Shown here one piece after another: positions 45,146 through 53,009 of a stretch of DNA of 64,000 nucleotides. How positions within the stretch are numbered: position 1 is the stretch's first letter; each line of letters begins with the position of its first letter. The stretch comes from Streptomyces sp. JH14. Lineage in GTDB: Bacteria; Actinomycetota; Actinomycetes; Streptomycetales; Streptomycetaceae. The translations under genes were made by a program, and so were the position numbers. The stretch is taken from contig NZ_JAJNEL010000001.1 in the NCBI RefSeq assembly GCF_029428675.1, forward strand, positions 3,658,001 to 3,722,000. Direction: 5' to 3'. Below the pieces are notes generated by a model. It was not told the origin of the DNA. It worked only from the letters and a program-made list of their open reading frames with translations, and did not search any database.

Positions 45146-46210
45146 TCACCCGCCGGCCGGGACCGCTCTGAGTGCCGCCGCCCCCGCGAACTCCTTCATC
45201 CCCTCCGCGAACCCCACCTCCGGCCGCCAGCCCAGTTCCTCCCGCAGCCGGCGCGAGTCCGCCGTCACATGGCGTACGTCCCCGAGCCGGTACCCACCGG
45301 TGATCTCCGGCGCCGGGCCGCCGTGCGCGGCGGCCAGTGCCGCCGCCATCTCGCCGATCGTGTGGGGGTCCCCGCTCCCCGTGTTGTACGCGGCGAAGCT
45401 CCCCGCCGCACGTTCCAGCACGGCCTCCAGCGCCACCGCGTTCGCAGCCGCCACATCGCGTACGTGGACGAAGTCGCGTCGCTGGCCGCCGTCCTCGAAG
45501 ACCTGTGGTGCCTCGTCCCGGGCCAGCGACGAGCGGAAGAAGGAGGCGACGCCCGCGTACGGGGTGTCGCGCGGCATCCCCGGCCCGTACACGTTGTGGT
45601 ACCGCAGGGCCACCGCCCGGCCGCCCGTCGCCCGCGCCCAGGACGCGGCGAGATGTTCCTGGGCGAGCTTCGTCGCCGCGTACACGTTGCGCGGGTCGGT
45701 CGGCGCGCTCTCGGCCACCAGACCGGGGGTCAGCTCCGCCCCGCAGTCCGGGCAGCGCGGTTCGAACCGGCCCGCCGCCAGATCGGCCACGGCTCGCGGT
45801 CCGGGCCTGACCTGCCCGTGCCGCGGGCAGTCGTACCGGCCCTCGCCGTACACGACCATCGACCCCGCGAGCACCAGACCGCCCACCCCGGCCCCGGCCA
45901 TCTCCGCCAGCAGGACAGCCGTCCCCAGGTCGTTGCAGCCGACGTACTCGGGGGCGTCCGCGAAGTCCTTGCCCAGACCGACCATCGCCGCCTGGTGGCA
46001 CACCGCGTCGACGCCCCGCAGCGCATCGGCGACCGCGCCCCGGTCCCGTACATCGGCGACGACCAGGCCCTCCCGCCCGGCGCGCGCACCGCGCCCGTGC
46101 GCCGACTCCAGCAGCGCGTCGAACACCACCACCTCGTGCCCGCGCCGGGCGAGCGCTTCGGCGATGTGTCCTCCGATGAACCCGGCCCCGCCGGTGAGCA
46201 GTACGCGCAT
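45146..46210 (-). CDS. NAD-dependent sugar-nucleotide epimerase/dehydratase with Cys-rich insert
   Basis: A 354-residue short-chain dehydrogenase-type enzyme. The N-terminal GGAGFIGGHIAE binds NAD, and YAATK carries the catalytic Tyr and Lys. An insert between residues ~120 and ~165 holds CPRH and, about 30 residues on, CPDC, which could bind zinc. The likely role is making an activated sugar for the surrounding glycosyltransferases. It is convergent with the histidine kinase. Confidence 0.9.
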   Translation of the reverse strand: MRVLLTGGAGFIGGHIAEALARRGHEVVVFDALLESAHGRGARAGREGLVVADVRDRGAVADALRGVDAVCHQAAMVGLGKDFADAPEYVGCNDLGTAVLLAEMAGAGVGGLVLAGSMVVYGEGRYDCPRHGQVRPGPRAVADLAAGRFEPRCPDCGAELTPGLVAESAPTDPRNVYAATKLAQEHLAASWARATGGRAVALRYHNVYGPGMPRDTPYAGVASFFRSSLARDEAPQVFEDGGQRRDFVHVRDVAAANAVALEAVLERAAGSFAAYNTGSGDPHTIGEMAAALAAAHGGPAPEITGGYRLGDVRHVTADSRRLREELGWRPEVGFAEGMKEFAGAAALRAVPAGG

Positions 46211-46329
46211 GACGCCACGTTAGATCGCCGTGCGCGCTCCGCTCCGCCGCCGTGCGGGCACGTCACCGGAGCGTAAGAACCCGTCGCACAGGGACCTGGA
46301 ACGCGACGGCCCGCACGCCGGGCCGGCGG

Positions 46330-48171
46330 TCAGGGCGTGACGACGGCGAAGTCCGGGTCGGGGGTGTCCAGCACCGACACCAGGGTCCGCAGTGCGCCGA
46401 TGTCCCCGGTGTGCTCGATCGTGTCGAGCCCCTTGCCGGCCAGCAGCTGCAGCAGTTGCGCCCGGGTCAGGGTGAACGCCACGTCGGCGGGGGCGTCGAT
46501 CGCGGTGTCGGTGGGGTCCGTCCTCGCCGGTACGAGGACACCGTTGCGCAGGGTGGTCCGGTACCACTCGCCCAGATCGGTGAAGTGCCAGTCCAGAGTG
46601 GCCCGGTGGTCCCACGCCTTGGGGCCGTCGATGCGGATGGCGAGCGAGTCGAAGATCTGCTCCACGCTCAGCGCCGCGGTCATGCCTCCGGCGGACAGGG
46701 GCGTCCTGGTGATGCCCTGGCGCAGTTCGAGGGCGCCCATGAGATAGCAGTTGCGCCAGGTCGCGTTCTCGGAGCCGTGGGCGAGCCGTTCGAAGGTCTG
46801 CGCGAGCATCTCCTTGGCCGCGGTGTGTCCGGGGTCCGCGAAGACCGCGTGCTTGAGCAGCTGCGCCGCGAACCGCAGATCGCCCTCGGAGACGTACTGC
46901 CCGGCCCGGTCGACCACCGCGTCGACGCCGCCCATGCAGTCGACGTAGCGGCGCGCGGACTCGGTCGGCGGGTGCTCCCAGAGCGAGGACGGGTGGCCGT
47001 CGTACCAGCCCAGGTAGCGCTGGTAGATCGCCTTCACGTTGTGGCTGACGGAACCGTAGTAGCCGCGGGCGTGCCAGGAGCGGGCGAGGCCGGGCGGCAG
47101 CTCGATCAGTTCGGCGATCTCGATGCCGGTGTGGCCCTGGTTGGCCAGGCGCAGGGTCTGGTCGTGCAGGTAGGCGTACAGGTCGCACTGTTCCGACAGG
47201 AACGTGGTCAGCTGCTCCGTCCCCCAGGTGGGCCAGTGGTGGGAGGCGAACAGGACGTCGCTCTCGGTGCCGAAGAGCTCCACGGCCTCGTTCAGATAGC
47301 GGGACCAGATCCGGGCGTCGCGGACCACGGCGCCGCGCAGGGTCAGGATGTTGTGCAGGTTGTGGGTGGCGTTCTCGGCCATGCACAGGGCGCGGTGTTC
47401 GGGCAGATGGAAGTTCATCTCCGCGGGTGCCTCGGTGCCGGGCGTCAGATGGAAGTGGAACACCACGCCGTCGACCGTCTCGACCTGCCCGGTTCCGGTG
47501 ATCTCGATGGTGGCCGGGAGGATGCCGGTGGTTCCGGTGGACGTGGTGAAGCCGAGGCCCGTACCGACCAGGCCGGTGGGCCCGCGGTCGAGGTTCATGC
47601 CCGAGTAGTAGGCGCCGCGCCGCAGCATGGCCGTGCCGGCGTACACGTTCTCGGTGACGGAGTGCTCCATGAAGCCCTGCGGGGCGAGGACGGGTACGTC
47701 GTCGTCCCGGCCGACGACGCCGTGGATGCCGCCGAAGTGGTCGATGTGCGAATGGGTGAAGATCACGCCGGTGACGGGCCGGTCACCGCGCTGCTCGCGG
47801 TAGAGCGCGAGGCCGGCCGCCGCGGTCTCGGCGGAGACGAGCGGATCGACGACGATGACTCCGGTGTCGCTCTCGACGAGGGTCATGTTCGACAGGTCGA
47901 AGCCGCGGATCTGGTAGATCCCGTCGGTCACGCGGTACAGACCGGCGCGGGCGCAGAGCTGGGACTGCCGCCACAGGCTCGGGTTGACGGAGTCCGGGCA
48001 GTCCCCCGCCAGGAAGGCGGTGTCGGCGAAGTCCCACACCACGCGTCCGTCGTCGCCGGTGACGGCCGTGACCGACGGGCCGGCCACGAATCCCCGGTCG
48101 GCGTTCTCGAAGTCCGTACGGTCCGCGAAGTCGGGTGTGGCGGATCCAGCGGATGCTGCGGTGGTGGGCAT
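46330..48171 (-). CDS. Metallo-beta-lactamase-fold alkylsulfatase (SdsA-type)
   Basis: A 613-residue hydrolase. The MBL domain (~80-360) has the zinc motif THSHIDHFGG near residue 140 and further ligands in ASHHWPTWG. A helical dimerisation part follows, and the C-terminal ~125 residues (from about MTAALSVEQIFDSLAIRIDG) resemble the SCP2-like lipid-binding domain of SdsA1. It is predicted to cleave alkyl sulfates such as SDS. AGGAGA five bases before the ATG fixes the start. Confidence 0.92.
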   Translation of the reverse strand: MPTTAASAGSATPDFADRTDFENADRGFVAGPSVTAVTGDDGRVVWDFADTAFLAGDCPDSVNPSLWRQSQLCARAGLYRVTDGIYQIRGFDLSNMTLVESDTGVIVVDPLVSAETAAAGLALYREQRGDRPVTGVIFTHSHIDHFGGIHGVVGRDDDVPVLAPQGFMEHSVTENVYAGTAMLRRGAYYSGMNLDRGPTGLVGTGLGFTTSTGTTGILPATIEITGTGQVETVDGVVFHFHLTPGTEAPAEMNFHLPEHRALCMAENATHNLHNILTLRGAVVRDARIWSRYLNEAVELFGTESDVLFASHHWPTWGTEQLTTFLSEQCDLYAYLHDQTLRLANQGHTGIEIAELIELPPGLARSWHARGYYGSVSHNVKAIYQRYLGWYDGHPSSLWEHPPTESARRYVDCMGGVDAVVDRAGQYVSEGDLRFAAQLLKHAVFADPGHTAAKEMLAQTFERLAHGSENATWRNCYLMGALELRQGITRTPLSAGGMTAALSVEQIFDSLAIRIDGPKAWDHRATLDWHFTDLGEWYRTTLRNGVLVPARTDPTDTAIDAPADVAFTLTRAQLLQLLAGKGLDTIEHTGDIGALRTLVSVLDTPDPDFAVVTP

Positions 48172-48379
48172 GCTGATCTCCTGGGGCCGGTGGTGCGCCG
48201 GCCTGGTTCCCGTACCGCCGGCCTCACCCGGGCGGTGCCGCGGTCGGCGACCTGCGCACCGAGGACGTCGCCGCGCAGCCGCCCGGCCACAAAGCCTGTC
48301 GCTACACGACTATTTGGGCATACGTGGCATTACGCAACCGGGGGAGCCCGGAGGAAACCGGTGACGGCCGCTCCGGGCG

Positions 48380-48991
48380 TCAGGCGACCAGGAACGCCGT
48401 CGCCGTCGCCGCTCCCAGCGACGCGCCCGCCACCACCTGGGCGACGCTGTGGTAACCGAGCGCCACCCGCGACCAGCACACGGCGGCCGTCATCGGGTAC
48501 GCCAGGAGCCACCACGGGGAGTCGGCCGCGGCGAGCAGCGCGACGACCGCCGAGGCGACCGACGCGTCCACCGAGATCTTCCAGACGGTGTTGACGGCCA
48601 GCAGGACGACCGTCATGGCCCACAGGGCCAGCATCGCCACCAGGATCCCGGCAGGCGCGTGCCCGAGGACCATGACGACCGAGCCCGCCCCGATCGAGCC
48701 GAGGATGACGAAGAAGATCGGCGCACGCTTCGTACGGTCGACGACATGCCGGTCGCCCCAGGTGCCGCGCCCCCGTTCCCACTCGATGTACCCGGCCGGG
48801 ACGATTCCCGCACAGAGGGCGCCGAGGAGGCCCCACAGCAGACCGGTCCAGTGGCCGGCGGCGGCCACGCCGATGGCGAGCATGCCGGCGAGCAGGACGT
48901 TGCGGGGCTGGAGGACGTCCGTGACCGTGCGGGCGGCCGGCGTGCGTTCGCCGGCGGGGGCAGGGGCCGCGGGGGTGTTCGTCGTCGTCAC
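48380..48991 (-). CDS. PAP2-like membrane protein, apparently catalytically degenerate
   Basis: A 203-residue polytopic protein with about six membrane segments, resembling PAP2 phosphatases. The third family motif (SR-x5-H-x3-D) is present as SRVALGYHSVAQ with glutamine replacing the aspartate, and the PSGH motif is replaced by KISVDASV, so the usual acid histidine is missing. GTG start overlaps the upstream stop (GTGA). It is the last gene of the XRE/ImmA/MAB_1171c operon. Confidence 0.8.
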   Translation of the reverse strand: MTTTNTPAAPAPAGERTPAARTVTDVLQPRNVLLAGMLAIGVAAAGHWTGLLWGLLGALCAGIVPAGYIEWERGRGTWGDRHVVDRTKRAPIFFVILGSIGAGSVVMVLGHAPAGILVAMLALWAMTVVLLAVNTVWKISVDASVASAVVALLAAADSPWWLLAYPMTAAVCWSRVALGYHSVAQVVAGASLGAATATAFLVA

Positions 48992-50262
48992 GCCTTCTCC
49001 TGCGTCTTCTCCGTCGTCTCCATGGCTGTCACGGAGGCCAGGATCTGCCGGGTCCGGTCCTCGGAGACCGTCCGGTACGCGGCCGCCACCTCCACCAGCC
49101 ACGCCACTTCGTCGTCCTGGTCGGTGGCGTGCTGCGTGCCGACCGCCGCGGCAGGGCCGGCGGCGGCGCCGGTGTTCCTCGCGGTCAGGGCCGCCTTGAT
49201 CCAGTACGCGTCGGCGAGCGGTCCGGCCTTCGCGGGGTTCGCGGTGTCGCGGGCGGCTGCCGCCCCGGCGGCCGGCAGCAGGGTGTCCGGCACGTAGTGG
49301 CGCAGTTTCTCGACCGCGTCCGCGATATCGGCGGCCCACCGGTCGATCCGGAGGTCCGCGGGCGTGTCGAACCGGGTCAGTTCGCGGCGCAGTGACGCCG
49401 GGGGCTCGAACGGCTGGTCGGGGAACGCGGTCATCAGCTCGTACCAGAGGCCGTGCAGCCGGGTCTGGGCCCGCCACAGTCTGACCCGGCGCCGTCCCTC
49501 GCTGAGAGCGGGGAGGGACGCGCCCACCGCGAAGAACGCGAACAGCACCAGCTGCGCGGCCTCGGTGACCTCGTCGAACTCCAGGGCGAAGGCCGGGCTC
49601 GGCCGGTCGATGACGCTGACCCACAGGAACAGCGTGCGGCTGACGGTGTAGCCGACGCCGATGACCATCGCGAACGTCATCATGCCCAGCCCCACCCGCA
49701 GATGGCGCAGCCGCGCACCGGCGGTGGCCAGGGCCCACTGGTACGCGCAGACCGCGGACGCGGCGCCCAGGTAGAGGTAGAACACGCTCATGTACAGCGT
49801 GGCGCCCCACTGACCGGCATGGTCGGAGACGAAGCGGTCCGACGGTACGGAACGGTCGACGACGGTGAAGAAGAGCACCGTCAGCAGGATCAGGGTGGCG
49901 ACGGACGCCTTCGCCGCCACCTGCTGGATCATCCGCGCGAACCGGACGTGCCGCGGGACGTCCCCGGCCTCGGGGTACTGGCCGTAGATCGCGACGATGT
50001 AGCTGAGGATCGCCAGGATCGCGACGGTCGCGGTGTAGTGCTTGATCAGGACCGACAGGTCGGTGACCGCACTGTTGTTGAGCCCGGTGCGCACGGCGCG
50101 GGTCTTCGTCCACAGGGCGGCGGCGAATCCGGCGTAGCAGCCCCACAGGGCCCGTCGGCGTCTGTCCTCCTCGTCGCCCCACAGGGCGGCCGGCATGCGC
50201 CACACGGCGACGGCCGTCATGAGGCCGGCTATCAGGTAGCCGGCGAGGTCGAGCGGGGTCAC
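48988..50262 (-). CDS. MAB_1171c-family membrane protein
   Basis: A 424-residue protein with about seven N-terminal membrane segments (VTPLDLAGYLIAGLM to LFAFFAVGASL) and a soluble C-terminal half of ~170 residues (RVRLWRAQTRLHGLWYELMTAFP). This is the architecture of the MAB_1171c 'putative transporter' family, whose biochemical role is unknown. Genes of this family recur beside XRE regulators and ImmA/IrrE proteases in actinobacteria. GTG at 50262 has AGAGGA upstream. Confidence 0.85.
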   Translation of the reverse strand: MTPLDLAGYLIAGLMTAVAVWRMPAALWGDEEDRRRRALWGCYAGFAAALWTKTRAVRTGLNNSAVTDLSVLIKHYTATVAILAILSYIVAIYGQYPEAGDVPRHVRFARMIQQVAAKASVATLILLTVLFFTVVDRSVPSDRFVSDHAGQWGATLYMSVFYLYLGAASAVCAYQWALATAGARLRHLRVGLGMMTFAMVIGVGYTVSRTLFLWVSVIDRPSPAFALEFDEVTEAAQLVLFAFFAVGASLPALSEGRRRVRLWRAQTRLHGLWYELMTAFPDQPFEPPASLRRELTRFDTPADLRIDRWAADIADAVEKLRHYVPDTLLPAAGAAAARDTANPAKAGPLADAYWIKAALTARNTGAAAGPAAAVGTQHATDQDDEVAWLVEVAAAYRTVSEDRTRQILASVTAMETTEKTQEKA

Positions 50263-50303
50263 GGCGAAGTCCTCTGGAGTGGGGGGAGGGGGCTGTCGAA
50301 CAG

Positions 50304-50882
50304 TCAGGTCCGGCGGAACAGGCCGCCGGACCGGCGGCGGCGCGCGACGGGGCGGGAGAGCGAGTCGGCCAGGCGGCCCACCATGTCGTCGCTGGTCACG
50401 TCCCTGGCCATACGCGGGATGAGCGAGGCGCCGAACTCGGCGATCCGCTCGTCGTGCGTGTCGTACTGGGCGCGTGCCTGCACGGTGCCGCCGCCCGCCC
50501 GCAGCGCGTCGGCGACACCGGAGTCGAGGACCCGGGAGATCAGGGACGTGTCGAAGACCGGGAGCAGCCGCTGGAGTTGCTCCGCGTCGAGCGAGGTGCC
50601 GTGGTCGAACCACTCGTGGCACAGCTCGTGCAGGATGACGTGCTGCGTCTGGTACGCGGTGGGGCGCCGCCGGTAGAGCACGAAGCTGGTCCGTCCCGAG
50701 GCCAGGCGCAGTCCGCAGGCGGCATTGACGCGCGCCAGCCGGTCGGGCATTTCATGCAGCACGATGGTGCGGCCGCGGGCCGCCTCCATGTTCGCCACCA
50801 GGCCGGCGACGGAGAACGGCGCGGGGATGGGCAGGTCGGCCAGCCCGGCCTCGCACTCTTTCCGCAGCGCACGCAGGGACAT
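50304..50882 (-). CDS. ImmA/IrrE-type metalloprotease
   Basis: A 192-residue protein with the zinc motif HVILHELCHEWFDH (HExxH) near residue 83. Proteases of this class cleave XRE-type repressors, as ImmA does in Bacillus ICEBs1 and IrrE in Deinococcus. The XRE gene five bases upstream is the natural substrate. The C-terminus is basic. It is the second gene of the four-gene operon. Confidence 0.88.
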   Translation of the reverse strand: MSLRALRKECEAGLADLPIPAPFSVAGLVANMEAARGRTIVLHEMPDRLARVNAACGLRLASGRTSFVLYRRRPTAYQTQHVILHELCHEWFDHGTSLDAEQLQRLLPVFDTSLISRVLDSGVADALRAGGGTVQARAQYDTHDERIAEFGASLIPRMARDVTSDDMVGRLADSLSRPVARRRRSGGLFRRT

Positions 50883-50887
50883 GAGGT

Positions 50888-51337
50888 CTACTGCTCCGCC
50901 CGGCCGTCGGCCGCGTCGCCCCGGCGGTCCTTCGCGTCCTCCAGGAGTGAGAGCGCGAACTGCAGGAGCTCCGGCGGAAGACCGTCGTCGTCGAGGCCGC
51001 GGCCGGCCAGCCCGCTGATCTCCCCGGTACGACGCTTCGCAAGGAACCGCAGACCCGCGACGACATCGTCGACGACCTCGGACTCCTCCTTGAAGAAGCG
51101 CCAGTCGACACCGAAGCCCAGCCCGAGGGCCTTGAGGATCTCCTCGGACGGCTGGGTGACCTTTCCGGCGAGGATGTTGGAGAAGTAGCTGTGCGACAGC
51201 GAGCCGCCGCGCTCCTTGACCAGGTCCGCGAAGACCCGCCCGGAGATCTTCTGGCCGGGGAAGGTCTCCTCCACCATGTACTCGACCTTCTGCTGCAGCG
51301 TCCGCAGCTCCGGCGCGTGTTCTTCGCCGTTGTCCAT
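50888..51337 (-). CDS. XRE-family transcriptional regulator
   Basis: A 149-residue DNA-binding protein. The helix-turn-helix lies in residues ~25-75 (SLSHSYFSNILAGKVTQPSEEIL), followed by GLGFGVDWRFF and an acidic C-terminal region that may contain the cleavage site for the neighbouring protease. It is the first gene of the operon and probably represses its own promoter. The ATG at 51337 has the purine-rich GGGGGC upstream; a longer frame upstream is Ala/Asp-rich. Confidence 0.85.
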   Translation of the reverse strand: MDNGEEHAPELRTLQQKVEYMVEETFPGQKISGRVFADLVKERGGSLSHSYFSNILAGKVTQPSEEILKALGLGFGVDWRFFKEESEVVDDVVAGLRFLAKRRTGEISGLAGRGLDDDGLPPELLQFALSLLEDAKDRRGDAADGRAEQ

Positions 51338-51420
51338 CGGGGCCCCCACGTCCACGTCCGCCGCACGCGCGTCCGTCCGAGCGGAACATCCTGCTCCGGT
51401 GCCAGGAGCGGGCTTGCGCA

Positions 51421-51439
51421 AACACTCTACGTCACTGTT
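51421..51439. promoter_or_regulatory. Semi-palindrome near the XRE operon promoter
   Basis: AACACTCTACGTCACTGTT has arms AACACT and ACTGTT that match except at one pair. Read on the minus strand it contains TAGAGT, a plausible -10 element for the XRE operon 90 bp downstream, so it could be the XRE operator. Confidence 0.4.
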
Positions 51440-51444
51440 AACTC

Positions 51445-51486
51445 AAAAAAACATGGGCAAGGGACCACGAGGGGAGTCCCTTGCCC
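51445..51486 (-). terminator. Rho-independent terminator-like hairpin, minus strand
   Basis: GGGCAAGGGAC (51455-51465) pairs perfectly with GTCCCTTGCCC (51476-51486). Read on the minus strand the stem is followed by seven T residues (51445-51451). No annotated minus-strand gene lies directly upstream, so what it would terminate is unclear. Confidence 0.65.
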
Positions 51487-51530
51487 GTGGTGTCGTCGTA
51501 TGTCCGGTACGGGTGGGCCCGCAACGGGTC

Positions 51531-51566
51531 GTAGCCCTTCACGACGGGGGATGCGTGAAGGGCTAC
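51531..51566. repeat. 12-bp perfect inverted repeat
   Basis: GTAGCCCTTCAC at 51531-51542 and GTGAAGGGCTAC at 51555-51566 form a perfect 12-bp stem with a 12-base loop. It neighbours the terminator-like hairpin 45 bp to the left. Confidence 0.85.
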
Positions 51567-51600
51567 TCGTACATTATGACCGCCGGCCAGGCCGTCATCA

Positions 51601-51618
51601 ACTGACCGTCCAGTCAGT
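51601..51618. promoter_or_regulatory. Candidate regulator-binding dyad
   Basis: ACTGAC-CGTCCA-GTCAGT is a perfect 6-bp inverted repeat with a six-base centre, the shape of many TetR-type operators. No TetR gene is in the window, so the cognate regulator, if any, is elsewhere. Confidence 0.35.
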
Positions 51619-51867
51619 GTGTCCCGCGACGTGTGCATCGGCGCACGCGTGTCGCGACGGGAAGCGGCGCGCGAAGAGGTGTGCGGCGGGGCGTCGTGCA
51701 CCCGGACGGCCGTCGGCCGCCCGGACAGCTAATTTCCCCTGACAGGCCCGGGAAATCTGTCGCGGCTATGATAGAGATGATGGCTCGCACCCAGAGAGTT
51801 TCTTTTTCGGTCAACGAAATCAGAGACGCTTCCGATGTCTCTCGCAGCGGGCCCGGAAGAGGTGCAA

Positions 51868-52221
51868 ATGCCCCCAGAGACCCCTCCGCACGCCGCCGAC
51901 CGGCTCGATGACGACGACTACCCCGCCTACACCATGGGCCGGGCGGCGGAGATGATCGGCGCGACGCCCGGCTTCCTCCGGGCGATCGGCGAAGCCCGCC
52001 TGATCACGCCCCTGCGGTCCGAGGGCGGCCACCGCCGCTACTCCCGCTACCAGTTGCGCATAGCGGCCCGCGCGCGTGAACTCGTCGACGGCGGTACGCC
52101 GATCGAGGCGGCCTGTCGCATCGTCATCCTGGAGGACCAGCTCGAGGAGGCCCTGCGCCTCAACGCGGAGCTGCGTCGGTCCCGGACGGGTTCGGTCGGC
52201 GGAGCGGGCACGGGGTCCTGA
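51868..52221 (+). CDS. MerR-like transcriptional regulator
   Basis: A 117-residue protein with a MerR-type winged helix (TMGRAAEMIGATPGFLRAIGEARLI, then GHRRYSRYQL) and a C-terminal helix that could dimerise. There is no ligand-binding domain. AGAGGTG lies close to the ATG at 51868; an in-frame GTG/ATG at 51835 is an alternative. It precedes cspA on the same strand by about 300 bp and may belong to the cold-shock block; that link is inferred. Confidence 0.82.
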   Translation: MPPETPPHAADRLDDDDYPAYTMGRAAEMIGATPGFLRAIGEARLITPLRSEGGHRRYSRYQLRIAARARELVDGGTPIEAACRIVILEDQLEEALRLNAELRRSRTGSVGGAGTGS

Positions 52222-52525
52222 GGCCGGGTCCGCGGGGCAGAATATCTGCTGCCGCAAGTGCAGAATTTTATGCAATGCGCGATGAGGGTTTATGGCGCAC
52301 CTGACGGAGTGTAATTACTTGCCGCTTCCGGACGCTTCCATCGTGCTAGTGTGGATGCCAGTTGCAGTTGTGGTTCCCAAAACTCCAAGTGCTCTCGTCG
52401 GCGTAATGTGTCGATGGGCGCGCTTTTGTATTTCCGGCATTAATGTTCCGGACGGGGTAATCATCGCGGCGACGCGGGATGCGCACGGTGCGGATCCCCG
52501 GGCACTGCCCCAGAAGGAGACAAAC
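52222..52525 (+). promoter_or_regulatory. Long, AT-richer leader region of cspA
   Basis: This 304-bp region has no gene. It begins with a short hairpin (GCAGA-ATA-TCTGC) near the MerR stop, then TAGTGT around 52349 with CTTCCG 17 bp upstream is a plausible promoter, leaving a leader of roughly 165 bases before the cspA start. Long structured leaders are typical of cold-shock genes and allow temperature control of translation. Confidence 0.5.
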
Positions 52526-52729
52526 ATGGCTACTGGCACCGTCAAGTGGTTCAACGCGGAAAAGGGCTTCGGCTTCATCGAGCAGGACGGTGGCGGCGCT
52601 GACGTCTTCGCCCACTACTCGAACATCGCCGCGAGCGGCTTCCGTGAGCTGCAGGAGGGCCAGAAGGTGACCTTCGACGTCACGCAGGGCCAGAAGGGCC
52701 CGCAGGCGGAGAACATCACCCCCGCGTGA
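52526..52729 (+). CDS. cspA: Cold-shock protein, CspA family
   Basis: A 67-residue OB-fold protein with both RNA-binding motifs, KGFGFI and VFAHYS (DVFAHYSNI). It binds single-stranded RNA and acts as an RNA chaperone. AGAAGGAG lies before the ATG. A strong terminator hairpin follows at 52776-52822, so it is a monocistronic transcript, and a DEAD-box helicase gene comes next. Confidence 0.96.
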   Translation: MATGTVKWFNAEKGFGFIEQDGGGADVFAHYSNIAASGFRELQEGQKVTFDVTQGQKGPQAENITPA

Positions 52730-52775
52730 TCCTGCAAACGCTCCGGCGCTGACGCGCTGAGACGCACTTGCGCAC

Positions 52776-52822
52776 AGCTGGGGCCCGCACCTTGGGTGCG
52801 GGCCCCAGCTCGTTGCTTTTTC
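52776..52822 (+). terminator. Rho-independent terminator of cspA
   Basis: AGCTGGGGCCCGCACC at 52776-52791 pairs perfectly with 52795-52810 across a TTG loop, followed by a T-rich tract to 52822. Confidence 0.9.
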
Positions 52823-53009
52823 CGGGCCCGCCATCGTGCGCCGCCCCCAAGTCCCTGTGACGGACACGGTTCATCCGTGTCGGACACGGCTCGTTTCATC
52901 GCAGCCGGGCTTCGTCCACGCATTTCATCGGCCCGTTCTTGCGATTCCTGCGCCGCTCCGCCGTCGCAGTGAATTCCTCGATACGCGCCATATCGAGGAA
53001 GGGTTCTGC

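Larger units (their letters stand above)
51338..51867. other. 530-bp non-coding region with several strong hairpins
   Basis: This gap between the XRE gene and the divergent MerR-like gene contains no convincing long gene. It holds a semi-palindrome at 51421-51439 near the XRE promoter, two strong hairpins (51455-51486 and 51531-51566), an ACTGAC-N6-GTCAGT dyad at 51601-51618, and a CTATGATAG promoter-like element near 51765. GC content falls in parts, unlike the neighbouring genes. Confidence 0.75.
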
